Shown one piece after another: positions 34,201-53,787 of a DNA stretch of 64,000 nucleotides. This DNA comes from Lytechinus variegatus (Eukaryota; Echinodermata; Echinoidea; Temnopleuroida; Toxopneustidae). The position numbers were made by a program, and so were the translations under genes. The stretch is from NCBI RefSeq assembly GCF_018143015.1, contig NC_054740.1:14400797-14464796 (forward strand), read 5' to 3'. The notes under the pieces were generated by a model that was not told the DNA's origin, searched no databases, and was given only the letters and a program-made list of their open reading frames with translations. The stretch's first letter is position 1; each line of letters starts with the position of its first letter.

Positions 34201-37200
34201 GCTGCTGAGCCCTGTTACCGTTGCCATAATGGCAAAGGTACAATGAATGTAGGTCTTTATAACTAATCCTTTGAACCTGATAGGACAGAATACCAACCTG
34301 AAGGCATGTGACTTGAAAAACATGGGTTCTAAATGTTGGTCTTTGATAATGACATCTCTGTATGTGGCTCCAATTCATTTAGCATAATGCAGAGTGTACA
34401 GGAAATATCGTAAATAGTGGAAAAAGTCAAGTTTGAAAAAAAAATAGAATGGACTCATTCTGTTATTGGACGGCAGCAGTTTGGATAACCGTTACTCTTT
34501 TTTGTTTGACGTTAGGAAGAAGTTCAAGACCCGTTCTGGAGATGTTGTCAAGCTGGTTGAGCTTCTTGATGAGGGGCTGAGGCGATCATTGGAAACACTT
34601 AAAGAGAAAGGAAGAGATGAGGTATTTTCAAACATTTTCCTACATGTTTATTTTACAGTTGTGGCATGGAGGAAGAAAATTATCCTTTATAAAATACGAC
34701 TGTATGGCCATTCTGAGTACTCTGGTGACTACTCTCAAAACACCTGTATCTCGTTTCAGATTAATGTTTCTGTTTTGTTTTGTTTTGTGGTAACTCCCAT
34801 AGGAACTCGGCAGCACAGCATTTTGCTGGTAAACGCCAAGCTGGTATATAACCAATTACCTTTGAAACTTTTTACGTCTAGGTTTATCAGTCATAGTGGC
34901 TGACGTTATAGATGACAGATATCACTCTCGGGCCTTTTTATCAAAGTGGAGACAATGGCAGAGTTGGGGTTCGAACTCACAACCTTGCGATTATGAGTCC
35001 AATGCTCTAACCACTGCACCACACGACCCGTGTACTTTGACTCGTTAGTGACATATCATATAAGATATGCAGCGTAATGTGATTCCATGTGAGATATTAT
35101 TAAAGCAGAATGTAATGCAATGCAAATTTCGGTTTATAGTTAAAGTAGGGTTAACCTACGACTGCTTTTGCAAGTATACCACCATGAGGTCTGTATTCTG
35201 AAGTCTAGTTAGAATTAGAACGTGGTCTAACTCTGCTGAAATTATGGGAAGCCAACAATTTCAAAAGTTTGTTTACATTTTTTATTCCTTATGTTTAATT
35301 TCTTCTTTTTGGGAGATTAATGGTGAAGAAGACAATTTTAGTTATCATATGTGTGTGTCAAAGTTAATGATAAATTGAATTTGTAAGCTGATAAATTGAA
35401 TATGTAGTGTTACAGGTTTTTTTGCAGTTGGCTATCCATAGCTAAACAGTTTATTTCCAATTCGTCCAATGCCAGTTCGTCCAATTGCCAACTCGTCTAC
35501 TACCATTTGGTCTATCATCAGTTCATCTACTCACTACATGGTCTACTTTTATTTAGTCTAATGCCATTCCGTTTAATAACCAGTTGGTCCAATAGCCATT
35601 TATTCCATATACCATTTGGTCTGATTAAACTAAAGTGTTAGTTGTGCAAAATGAATGTAAAGAAAATGGGTATTATACCAACTTGTTATTAGACGAAATG
35701 GTAAGAGACGAAATGGTGATTAGACAAAGTGATGATTAGACCAATTGGTTGTTAGACAAAATGTTGATGGACGGAATGGCATTAGACTAAATGAAGGTAG
35801 ACCATGTGGTGAATGAACGAGTTAGCAGTGGACGAATTGGCAATTTATCAGCTAAACCACAACTTTATACCAGAGTTTTGAATAAAGCCATGTTCAGAAT
35901 ACGGACTTATGAGTCTATTCTTTCATAAAAAACAACATCGTCAGTTCTAAGCATGAGTTGAAATCACTCTTGAAATACCCCCCCCCCTTGCAGGTACTAA
36001 CAGCAGAGGAGCTCAAAGCAGCCCAGGAGTCTGTGGCCTATGGATGTATCAAGTATGCTGATCTCTGCCATCGTAGGACCAATGATTATATCTTCTCATT
36101 CGACAAGGTAATAACAAATTCATGCAACCCACGATGCCGCCAGCAGGCTATATTATCCAGTACCCATCACAAATTAGGAAACCTATTTCCTGTTAAGCTT
36201 TTATGCAATCATTTTTTATAGCAAACTGAGAGTACAAGAATTCACATTAACTGTCACGCTTTATGAATCGGTGTTGGTTGAAATCCAACTTAAAAGTCTA
36301 TCATTGGAAATAAACTCCTTTTCATCTTTGTGAATATTAAATATAGGAAAACAAAATGAGCAACATCAAGACAAATCCTGAGATCGCTACAGCTAATGCA
36401 GTTGCGATGTGCTATAGCTACATTACATGTGCGATATATAGCCCGTACATAGGTATTTAGTATTCTTGGGTAACAATTTTGAATGGATCAGGGCCTTGAT
36501 ATGATATGAATAGGCCTATAGAGATAAGACTTGTTTTTCCAAAATTAGATCATATCGTCTGAGGCTTCATCTGAGGGTGTATAGGATCTAACAAGGGCAG
36601 TAAATTTTTTTTGTAAATATAGATACTAGCTGTGGTTGACTAAATTTAAACAGAATCAAATAAAAACGACCACCCAAGTGCTAGTTTTCATATTGTATAA
36701 TCGTGACCCAAAACTTTTGGAAAGGAACACTCGTATCAAAATTCTGCAATTACTTATTGATAACAAGGGTTAATCATGCATTTTCATCTGTTATCATTTA
36801 TTGAGAGTAGAGATTCATATGTTTATTTCCCATCAGATGTTGGATGACAAAGGGAACACCGCCGTCTACCTGCTCTATGCATACACCCGTATTAGGTGAG
36901 TCTGAGAAAGTTATGAATATTGAGGTCACTAATGCTATGGACATGACAAAGTGACCAGGGCTGTGTTGCATGAAATTCACTATTATGGTAACTTTGCCAT
37001 CCAATGATTACTACCATGGTGATGCTGATCAAAGGCCAATCAAAATCAAGGATTCCATTCAAGTTACCATTGGATTGCAAAGTTACCATCATGGTGACTT
37101 TTATGCAACAGGCCCAAGGTTTTATTAAATCACACTTGTACAACTACCCCATTTTGCACATATTTTAATTCAATTCTCACTTTTATCAAGTCTACCTGTA

Positions 37201-39867
37201 GACCAGGGGGCGTTTCACAAAGAATTAAGTATGAGTTGGGGTGTGTTGCAAGAAAATATTCGTGATCGATTGCGAATATTCTGTTGCAATTTTACAATTG
37301 ACAGATCAATTTTAATTGTAGCAAATCAGATTACACCCCTTCTTTTAAGAAGCAGTTTAACAATCAGTCAAAAATTGATAATCAATTGCGAGACGAATGA
37401 TTGATTTAGGGCCTGAAAATAGACTTGCAATTGATTGCAAGTTTCTTGCAACGCCCCATTAGAGTCACACTTAAATGCTGACACGTAAATCTTTTTGTTT
37501 AATATGCAGTATGATCTTAGCATGATCTGGCCAATGTGGTCATGCCTTTTATAATGCATGCCACTTAGCATTTCAGTACGAGTCTCGAGTCTTAAGCCAT
37601 ACTTAAATCTTTGTGAAACATCCTACAGGTGTTCCTTTCAATCGAGGTTTTTTAAAAATTATGTATCGTTGAGTTTGTACTATCATTAGATTGAGCAATA
37701 AATAGAGATTTTTCAGTATCATGCAAAGGGGACTCATTCATGTGTGATAACACAAACCTTGGTTCGACGTATTGCCAATGGGAAGATCTCTATAGGATTA
37801 GTGATCCTTATATTCGCATGGTTAGAACTTGTTTATTGCTTATCCGAATGTTCCCAAACTTATTCAATTTTCCTTCAGCTGTGATAAATGGATTTACCCA
37901 GGTTTTCATAAAATTTTGTTTTCATTGAAAAAAAAACATGAAAATCACATTATACAAGGGAAATAAATGGATTTACCCATGTGTCGTTTTTGTGTACTCA
38001 TTATCAATGAGATGTTTTAATAATCATGCTTCATTGGAAAATTCTTTAAGATGTGTGTAAGCTACGCTTCACTTTATGCATAGCATAGATCATATTTTGT
38101 ATCCTTTATTCCTAACAGCTCAAGTTTTACTGATTTTTTAGTTGAAGTTCTTGTTGTTAAACGAGAATAGGAATGCAAAGACTTCAGTTTATTAAAATTT
38201 GGGTTAGAAGAAATTCAGTTCTACTTCAAAGACCATTTTAGCTCTCACAGGGCTTGTTTGTTGGCTTTTTTTCCTTGCTGTCCCTCATATTTTATCCAAT
38301 GAATGTTTTTTTATTTTGTTTTCTTGATTTTTTGTATTTGAATTTTGTATATATTTTATGAAAAAATAAATTGAACATAAATAAGAACAAGTTCCAGTTG
38401 TGTACAAAGTTATGTGTAATTTATGAACAGCAACCACCCCCCCACCATGGCTGTGTGGTTCTTTATGCCCTTTATCATGGAGAATGTTTTCAATTTTGCT
38501 CCAGGTCTATCGCCAGGAACGCCAAGGTGCTGTCTAAGACCCTGCAGGAGGCTGCAAAGACCATGTCCATTCCCGTCGATCATCCAAAAGAATGGAAGCT
38601 AGCCAAGTGCCTAGCTAGGTTTCCTGAGGTCATCTCCCGTACGCTGGACGATCTCTTCATCCACAGCATCTGTGACTACCTCTACGAGGTGTCCAACACA
38701 TTCACAGAGTTCTATGAAGTCTGCTATTGTATTACCAAGAACAAGCAGACAGGTATGATGGTTCTCTTGACAAGGAAGGGAGCATTTAACATAACTTGCA
38801 GTTCAGTCTTAGGTCCCAAATGATTGCTGCTCTTCTTATCACAATAGAAAAGGGAAATTGAAATATGAATTAGTTACCATTGATCTATCATTGTTGAATT
38901 TTGCATTGAAAATCAGAAAGTGATTGCAATCCAGCCACTTTCCACATCCCCTGTACTTCACAATATCCAGCTAAGTTGGAAATATCTCACTACTGAAAGT
39001 TCAGTGGGTAGTGGTACTTGTATTTGGGTTAGTTTATTAATGGCATATCAGTTCTCATGATATTGCGAAAACAGATAAATTGTTTTAGTCAGTCATCCAG
39101 GTTGTAATGCCAGTTGAGTCCCAGACGACATTGGTGGCCGGATTCACCTCGCCTCACATGATCACCCTCACTCCTTCCCTCGACTTAATAACTCTATTTG
39201 GTGCATCCTCCTCCCTCAAACCAACCCTCCTTGACTTCTCGAGTCTTCCCCTCTGACCAGCCAGCTGGAACTCGAGGGCCCTTATCAAAACATGATCATT
39301 ATCCCTTAGTACATCAGAACGCATAAAGTGGACATTCAGTTTCATGTTTTGTAGCTTATATAAAATGTAAATTGTGTACAATTCAGCCTCTGGCTGCGAG
39401 ATACAATTTGAAATTAACCATGAATAATGATAAAAATACCCATTCCGGTGTACTCTGTTCACCTCGCCATGTGGGGGGTGTTTCATCAATATATTTGGTT
39501 TGTGGTTGGCTGAGAAGCATTGTTACCATGGCAACTGTTGGATAAAACAGGACTTGTCAGATAAAATGTCTCACAAGTCCTCATGGAATGCTCCCCTTAT
39601 CCATCATCTGCATCATACCTCTGTCGTCTTCCTTTCTATTTATTCCACACATTGCTCTCACCATCACTCCTCAAAATCCTCATCTTGTTTTCATTCAAAC
39701 ACCATTCATTCTTTTTTTACTGAGTCTATCAGCATTTTTATCTTTGTTCCATTGCAGGGGAAATTGAGAGTGTGGACACAGGACGCCTGCTCCTCTGTGA
39801 GGCTACAGCCGCCATCATGGCAAAGGGCTTCGACATTCTAGGACTCCACCCTGTCGAGAAGATGTAG
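21367..39867 (+). CDS. RARS1: Cytosolic arginyl-tRNA synthetase, 15 coding exons
   Basis: Class I synthetase that joins arginine to tRNA-Arg in the cytosol. Coding exons are 21367-21411, 23059-23202, 24829-25023, 26221-26310, 27241-27466, 28530-28666, 29885-30014, 30339-30446, 31451-31629, 32389-32498, 34516-34621, 35994-36107, 36837-36895, 38505-38752 and 39758-39867. All introns are GT-AG and the exons total 666 codons plus stop, close to the human length. Residues 1-65 form a heptad-rich helix ([28 protein letters not shown]) like the leucine zipper that places the human enzyme in the multisynthetase complex. The Arg-specific N-terminal domain follows ([13 protein letters not shown]), then [16 protein letters not shown] with the HIGH signature at 213-216, [11 protein letters not shown], and the KMSK-equivalent KKFKTRSGD at about 456-464. 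The anticodon-binding DALR region ends in [14 protein letters not shown]. No broken frame or missing key residue was seen. Confidence 0.97.
21412..23058 (+). other. RARS1 intron 1
   Basis: 1.65 kb of AT-rich intron with a polyG tract near 22805. A fragment of the GTAGAGGC element (about 22960-23021) sits just before the exon 2 acceptor. No gene seen. Confidence 0.7.
23224..23382. mobile_element. Palindromic MITE, family D, copy 2, RARS1 intron 2
   Basis: The ends GGGGCGTTTCATCAATATTT and TTTCATGAAACACTCCCC are inverted. The inner pair TCCGACAAGTTGTCAGATCT and GGATAAAACGTCTTGACATG flanks the central TTCTGATTGGTTGAGAAGCA block. Non-coding. Confidence 0.8.
23391..23503. mobile_element. Tiny near-perfect hairpin MITE, family H, copy 1
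   Basis: AGTGGCAGACCGTGACCTGG faces GGGTCATGGTCTGCCACTG across about 110 bp. Inner arms CATTGGAGGGGCACAGCATT and ACAGTGTCCCTCGAATG also pair, leaving only a small TTGTTCACAAACAA loop. A second copy at 43573-43698 is more symmetric. The CAGTGGCGGA-type end is common in hAT MITEs. It abuts the family D copy to its left. Confidence 0.75.
23631..24224. mobile_element. Palindromic MITE, family B, copy 2 (uninterrupted)
   Basis: Flanked by TTTAAA on both sides, it starts AGGTCAAGTCCACCTCAGAA and ends GGGGTGGACTTGTCCT. Mirrored inner blocks are CTGAAAATTTCATCAAAATC with GATTTTGATGAAATTTTCAG, and AACGAGCCAGTTACATCCAA with TTGGATGTAACTGGCTCGTT. TTAA-type flanks suggest piggyBac- or Kolobok-type insertion (inference). 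This copy lacks the insert found in copy 1. Confidence 0.8.
24268..24366 (+). pseudogene. LINE reverse-transcriptase fragment in RARS1 intron 2
   Basis: A 33-codon open stretch reads [20 protein letters not shown] then [12 protein letters not shown] and a stop. The YRP(V/I)(A/S)L.S...K(V/L)LEK block is a reverse-transcriptase motif of Jockey/CR1-type non-LTR elements. No other RT motif is nearby, so this is a small relic. Confidence 0.7.
25110..25772 (+). repeat. (GAT)n-rich trinucleotide satellite, RARS1 intron 3
   Basis: About 660 bp of GATGATGGTGATGATGTT-type trinucleotides with a strong purine/pyrimidine strand bias. Larger blocks inside are repeated (the ATGGTTGTGGTGATGGTTAT block and the GGTGATGACGATGATGATGG block), so it grew at two scales. 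Three-base periodicity keeps several frames open, producing Met- or Ile-rich pseudo-ORFs that are not genes. It begins about 85 bp after the exon 3 donor. Confidence 0.95.
26311..27240 (+). other. RARS1 intron 4
   Basis: AT-rich intron without a recognised repeat or exon. It ends in a TCTCCTTTACCAG acceptor. Confidence 0.6.
27467..28529 (+). other. RARS1 intron 5, with family C fragment
   Basis: About 27940-28005 contains the family C end (AGCTCAGAGTTAGACCATGG then CAGAGTACAGGCCTATGAC). The rest is unremarkable AT-rich intron. Confidence 0.55.
28771..28931. mobile_element. Palindromic MITE, family F, copy 1
   Basis: GGGCCCGTTTCATAAAGGAT is mirrored by TCCTTTATGAAACGGGGCCC, and GCAACTGTTGTAACTTTG by CAAAGTTGCAACAGTTGC. 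The centre TTGATTGGCTGCTGAGCCCT is shared with 34119-34262. Non-coding, in RARS1 intron 6. Confidence 0.8.
29190..29482 (-). mobile_element. tRNA-derived SINE, RARS1 intron 6
   Basis: Read on the minus strand, the 5' part is tRNA-like with an A box (GTGGTCTAGTGGTTCTGAC) and a B box (GGGTTCGAATCC). The body shares AGAAATTTATCCACAC and CACCTGGGTCGAGC-like blocks with the copy at 48165-48462. The tail region GTGCGCTATACAAATCC leads into a short T/A-rich end. Mobilisation by a partner LINE is family knowledge. Confidence 0.75.
29608..29825. mobile_element. Palindromic MITE, family E, copy 1 (intact)
   Basis: GGGGGTGTTTCACAAAGAAT faces ATCTTTGTGAAACACCCCCC. Inner arms AAGTATGACTTAAGTCGCAC and GTGCGACTCTAAGTCATACT pair, then ACGCGCGATCGTATTGATAG faces a GACCAATGCGATCAGGC block. 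CpG content is high for the region. Other copies: 37207-37626, 61438-61666 and 63494-63713. Confidence 0.8.
30447..31450 (+). other. RARS1 intron 8
   Basis: 1-kb intron. On the minus strand it holds a candidate Cys-rich mini-exon (30921-31023) described under findings. I recognise no repeat family. Confidence 0.6.
31630..32388 (+). other. RARS1 intron 9
   Basis: AT-rich intron with T-rich and A-rich runs; frames across it have no recognisable domain. Confidence 0.6.
32545..33693. mobile_element. TIR DNA element with THAP-like zinc-finger relic
   Basis: The ends are perfect inverted repeats: TATAGACCAATTTCAC and GTGAAATTGGTCTATA. Inner CpG-rich blocks CCATGCTGCGGTGGGC and CCACCGCAGCAATGGC also mirror. 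On the plus strand near 32710-32900 one frame reads [17 protein letters not shown], a stop, then [14 protein letters not shown] and [17 protein letters not shown]. This resembles the C2CH THAP DNA-binding domain with its FP box and conserved Trp. THAP domains occur in P- and ISL2EU-type transposons; the TA-like flank fits ISL2EU better (inference). No transposase catalytic region is visible. A CT-rich satellite lies inside. Confidence 0.7.
33060..33335 (+). repeat. CT-rich microsatellite with polyC tracts
   Basis: Polypyrimidine run of TCTCTC, ACTATCCC and CCCCCCCC blocks inside the THAP-type element. No gene. Confidence 0.9.
34119..34262. mobile_element. Palindromic MITE, family F, copy 2
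   Basis: CTGTTTCATAAAGATTTGCA and the central GATTGTAATTGGCTGCTGAG with CTACCATGGAATCC correspond to 28771-28931. The right end (AATGTAGGTCTTTATAAC) is eroded. Confidence 0.6.
34790..35032 (-). mobile_element. tRNA-derived SINE, RARS1 intron 11
   Basis: On the minus strand the head reads GGGTCGTGTGGTGCAGTGGT with TAGAGCATTGGAC (A-box-like) followed by GTGAGTTCGAACCCC (B box). It could be mistaken for a tRNA gene, but it lacks a matching acceptor stem and continues into SINE body sequence (GCTGGTATATAACCAATTAC on the plus strand), which has a relative near 5080-5140. Confidence 0.65.
35192..35913. mobile_element. Palindromic MITE, family C, interrupted copy
   Basis: GTCTGTATTCTGAAGTCTAG at the left and ATGTTCAGAATACGGACTTA at the right are the family C ends (compare 39948-40220). 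The 15-16-nt array element at 35448-35849 sits in the middle. Confidence 0.65.
35448..35849. mobile_element. Head-to-head 15-16-nt array element, copy 2 (8-bp TSD)
   Basis: Same structure and close sequence match along its length to 6544-6956: about ten units on the left (TCCAATTGCCAACTCG, TCTACTACCATTTGG, TCCAATAGCCATTTA) and their inverse on the right (GACGAAATGGTGATTA, GACAAAATGTTGATG, GACGGAATGGCATTA). The 8-bp duplication AGCTAAAC flanks it perfectly at 35440-35447 and 35850-35857. Removing the element and one duplicate rejoins the two halves of the surrounding family C element. It lies in RARS1 intron 11, ending about 145 bp before the exon 12 acceptor. Confidence 0.85.
36956..37113. 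mobile_element. Palindromic MITE, family G, intact copy
   Basis: GGGCTGTGTTGCATGAAATT and GACTTTTATGCAACAGGCCC are inverted ends; ATGGTAACTTTGCCATCCAA and TTGGATTGCAAAGTTACCAT pair inside. In RARS1 intron 13. It serves as the unbroken reference for 13710-15012. Confidence 0.8.
37207..37626. mobile_element. Palindromic MITE, family E, copy 2, with a second MITE nested inside
   Basis: The outer ends GGGGGCGTTTCACAAAGAAT and ATCTTTGTGAAACATCC are family E. From about 37237 to 37459 the sequence is a different palindrome, with ends TTGGGGTGTGTTGCAAGAAA and TTTCTTGCAACGCCCCA and inner GATCGATTGCGAATATT blocks, absent from the intact copy 29608-29825. Confidence 0.75.
37627..38504 (+). other. Rest of RARS1 intron 13
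   Basis: AT-rich intron with no recognised repeat, ending in TTTGCTCCAG before exon 14. Confidence 0.6.
38753..39757 (+). other. RARS1 intron 14, with family D MITE
   Basis: 39475-39596 is a family D copy (GGGGGGTGTTTCATCAATAT, TTGTGGTTGGCTGAGAAGCA, CTCATGGAATGCTCCCC). The rest is unremarkable. Confidence 0.65.
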
Positions 39868-39947
39868 CATTCATTTTCTCTGATGCTCAAATTAAAAAGA
39901 ATAATGTCCTCGGACTATGAAAGTTAACTAAACCCTATGCCCCATAT

Positions 39948-40220
39948 TCTGAGTCGGGTTTAAATCAAACCCTGGTTTAAAGTTGTGGTTTAACTATGGA
40001 GAGCCAATTGGAGCACAAATCATATGTCACCCAAATTGTTCATAAATGTCTGGGAATGATAACTCAAGTATTTTCTTCCTTATGATAGCAAAAGGAAACA
40101 AAATTGTAAACATAAGAAATATACAATATAAACATAATTTTTGAACTTTTGGCTCCCCATAAATTTAGCACAGAGTTAGACCATGGTCTAAGTTAAACCT
40201 GACTTCAGAATATGGGCCTA
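39948..40220. mobile_element. Palindromic MITE, family C, copy 1
   Basis: GCCCCATATTCTGAGTCGGG and CCTGACTTCAGAATATGGGC are inverted ends, with TTTAAACCAGGGTTTGATTT-like arms and a central GGCTCCCCATAAATTTAGC / GGAGAGCCAATTGGAG pair. Other copies: 50868-51176, 35192-35913 (split) and fragments near 26000 and 27950. Non-coding. Confidence 0.75.
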
Positions 40221-40989
40221 TAAATCCTAGCTGGTAATCATGATATAGGATGTAAATGGCTTCTGATTATTATAAAAAAATTTCCATGAAAGGTTAACTA
40301 ATCCCTTCAAATTCTAGTTGGTAATATTATTTAGATGAAGTAAAAAGGTATTTTTTTCATATTTAGTAAGCATTTAAACAAATTGCTAACATTCTAGATA
40401 GCCGAGAGTGTAAAGATGCCTGTTCAACACTAATAGATTTTATTGAAATGTCAGACAGGAGAGTTCTCTTATTGTCAAGGAACCACAGGTTTTTGGTTAT
40501 GTGCACTTATAAAAAGGAAAAAGAGTAATGGGGGAAGTTCCTATAGGTAAGCCAGGTGTATCCTGCATTAATATAAAATGAATTTGTTGAATGAAGGGAA
40601 AAAGAAAATGTACATCGGTCGTAAGCGTACACAGTTTATACTCGTTACTGGCTTTGAAAAAGCAATATATAGCATGGAGAGAGGGTCCGGTAATGGGAAT
40701 AGATGTCTATCTTTATCATTTTTCCAATTCCTTCGAGTTATTACGTTAAAACATTTGCCATATTCAATTGCTTTTTGTGTGTTACTGATACCTGAATTCT
40801 AACGAGAGGTATTTAGTCCCAAGGTTTAATATAATATGAAGCTGAAAATCTCAAAATCTTGTTAACATCGAAAGACTGTGTGCTGTGAATGAGCCAATGA
40901 TTGAAACCTTCTCTGTTGGAAATTTAAAAGATATTACATTATCTACAGCAGGCCTATGTGCTGGAGGTGCAATCATTTGCGTAAATCAC

Positions 40990-41198
40990 TGGCAGATCCA
41001 GGGGGGGCAAAGCTGGCCCGCCCCCCCCCCCCCCCCCACCCCCCCCCGAGTCATGATTGAACTTAATAATGTAAACACGCCGTTAAAACAGAAGTGTACC
41101 TCCCATCGAAAGTGAAGAGCTTTTTTTTTTGCTTGTCAAATTTTTCCTCACAAATTTGTGCCCCCCCCCCTTTGGAAAATCCTGGATCCGCCCCTGGC
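40990..41198. mobile_element. PolyC-rich hAT-like MITE
   Basis: The ends read CAGATCCAGGGGGGGCAAAG and GGATCCGCCCCTGGCG, the CAGGGGCGGATCCAG-type terminus known from hAT MITEs, with long C and T runs next to them. Homopolymers make the exact ends uncertain. Confidence 0.55.
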
Positions 41199-41954
41199 GT
41201 AAATCATATGAAAAGAGTAGTATGCAACAACATTCTTGGAACCAAATAATGCAAAAATGTGGCCAGCTTTATACAGAGTTATGATTGATCCAATCAATCG
41301 TAACTATGGAAATCTATCAATTTCATAATTTTTCTACAGGAAATTTGCACAATGTCCTTTTTAAACAAAGAAAAGCACAGTGAATGCATGAATATACATG
41401 TACATCATAGAAAGAAAATATTTTGAACATGTTTAATTACGTTGCTGGCCGTTCATAGTTGTGGTTGATGGGATCAATCACAACTCATAAGATAGGTCCC
41501 GGGACTGAGAAGTCTTAATAATACACAGCAAGCAGAAGCAGTTCAATATTGCAATATTTTATTTTATTTACATCAAATGGATTCTTTACATATATTTAGG
41601 TGTTATATATTTCCCTTAATATGATTTAATCATACTTGGTAATATATACCCCTTATTTACTTTATTGTATGCAGCATACTCTGTATTAAATTAGACACAC
41701 TTTTGTTCCCATTTACATTCATGAAAGTCAATATAAAACTCTGAATGATAAACTATTAGAAATTCATCATGTTCATTATTTTCCTTTTCTGGGTACTTTG
41801 CTTACAAATTAGTTAAAAAACAACATGAAATATCTGTTTATGAAAAGCATACATGAGATATGATTGTATTAAACTGGTTAACTTTTCTCTTCTATATACC
41901 CGTGTGATGTCTGATTATTTTCGAGGATGCATTCATGCTTGATTTTAACTCTAA

Positions 41955-42535
41955 ATAGACTGGGCTAACAAGACTGAAGGGGGTGATTTGGCCCCCCCCC
42001 CTTATGATCTGGGCCGTCGATCGTGACGAAAATTGGCATGCGCGTTACCCATGTCATGATCTACAAAACTATAAGATCAAATGGTGCGAAAAATCTCATT
42101 GCTAATCAATTATGCTAATTTATGCGTAAAATCGAAAGTTTGCTCTAAATAATGCCCCTAAAATGCTAATTTTTGGTTCACAGACTCTTCATAAGAATCT
42201 GATCAAATGTACTTTTAAAAAATTTCAACATCACATTTATTTTTTTATGTATTTTATTGCTTTTGAATTTCTTTTGTTTATCATTATTTGAATAGAAATT
42301 ATCTGGGACTTTATTTTGACAATAAACAATGAAATTAAATCATTTTGATCAGTGAAAGGTAAAGTAATGATACATTGATGAATCTTTGGTTAAAAACACT
42401 ATTTGTTGGTCTCAAATGTTGCGTTAGACTTGAAAGTAAAAATTTAGCGAGCAACACAGTAAAAAAAGTTTGTCCGGCAGATTTATCCCGAAATATATTG
42501 ATCCCCGCCCCGCCTCCATCTTATTAGGGTTAATG
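41955..42535. mobile_element. Diverged copy of TTAA-flanked non-autonomous element
   Basis: The right end reads CTTATTAGGGTTAA. The body shares CGATCGTGACGAAAATTGGC, TGCTAATCAATTATGCTAAT, GTCTCAAATGTTGCGTTAGACTTG-like and GCGAGCAACACAGT blocks with 1893-2655 and 62048-62815. Non-coding. Confidence 0.55.
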
Positions 42536-42589
42536 TAGATTGTTTTGAATATTTTTTAAAATAATCGATGGGTAAGGATTGCTTTGCCA

Positions 42590-43010
42590 ATAAGCCAGTT
42601 CGTAATTTCATTCTGTGCATGATCAGAAGAAGGTCATTAATACTAAAGTGATATGATGGTTATAATGAGATAAGCACCAACTTTGATGTCTTGATTATTC
42701 ATAAACTCCTTTGAACTGTGTTTTTCACTAGATCCACACAAAAAAAAACAATGCATCCACTAATGACTGGTATTTCACAGTTGGCCAAGTACATTGTTAT
42801 ATAACATGCTAATGCATTCAAAGTAGAAATGCAACAAATACCTTCATGGAGTGTTCACTGGTGTGCTATTCTAGTCAACTGATCTATTCATTTCCTTCAT
42901 CCTGCTATGTAAGGCATGCTTACATAATATCTAGCTTTGAAATCTGCCTATCATAATGAAAGAAATAAAAGATCATGTGACCAAAATTGCCCAGAACTGG
43001 TCTACACTCA
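42590..43010. repeat. Dispersed repeat, copy 2 (uninterrupted)
   Basis: Partner of 5477-6095. It runs straight through the point where copy 1 carries a family D element (GTGCTATTCTAGTCAACTGA), giving an empty-site comparison within the window. Confidence 0.6.
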
Positions 43011-43408
43011 ACTTTGATGGGCTGAATTCAGTTACCAGGCATGGGTCTGCTAGCAGTATTGCCCAATATTTGGGAGTAACATACCTGCCGATACTATTTC
43101 AGTTCACTGATTATGAGAAAGTGTCAAGGTTAGTGGTTCTGACTCCCTCCTTTCAATCAGAGAATCTTTGGTTGAGTATTTCCTTCCGCTAAAAGTAAAA
43201 TTCATCCACAATGGCGACACTTGATTCAGGTTAGTTGAATGGGTATGCAACGATCTTTGACACCTATGTGGTGGTTTAGTTAAAGTAATAATATGATACC
43301 AAGTATTAAGCACAGTAGCATATACTTTTCGTAAATATATATGTGCTATATAAATGGTTCAAATTATATTACTATTCTGGCCCTGAAAATACAAGTATAG
43401 ATGCACCC

Positions 43409-53787
<10,379 letters not shown>

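Larger units (their letters stand above)
39868..43408. other. Convergent spacer between RARS1 and ABHD18
   Basis: Both genes end into this spacer. ATTAAA at 39891-39896, 24 nt after the RARS1 stop, is a plausible polyadenylation signal. Contents in order: family C palindrome (39948-40220), polyC-rich hAT-like element (about 40990-41198), a palindrome about 41265-41505 with GATTGATCCAATCAATCG and TTGATGGGATCAATCAC arms, AT-rich sequence, a TTAA-type element copy (about 41955-42535), and the second copy of the dispersed repeat (42590-43010). 40220-40980 holds nothing I recognise. Confidence 0.6.

Noticed and set aside
34925-35030. tRNA gene on the minus strand (A and B boxes)
   Set aside because: No closing acceptor stem, and the sequence continues into a SINE body.
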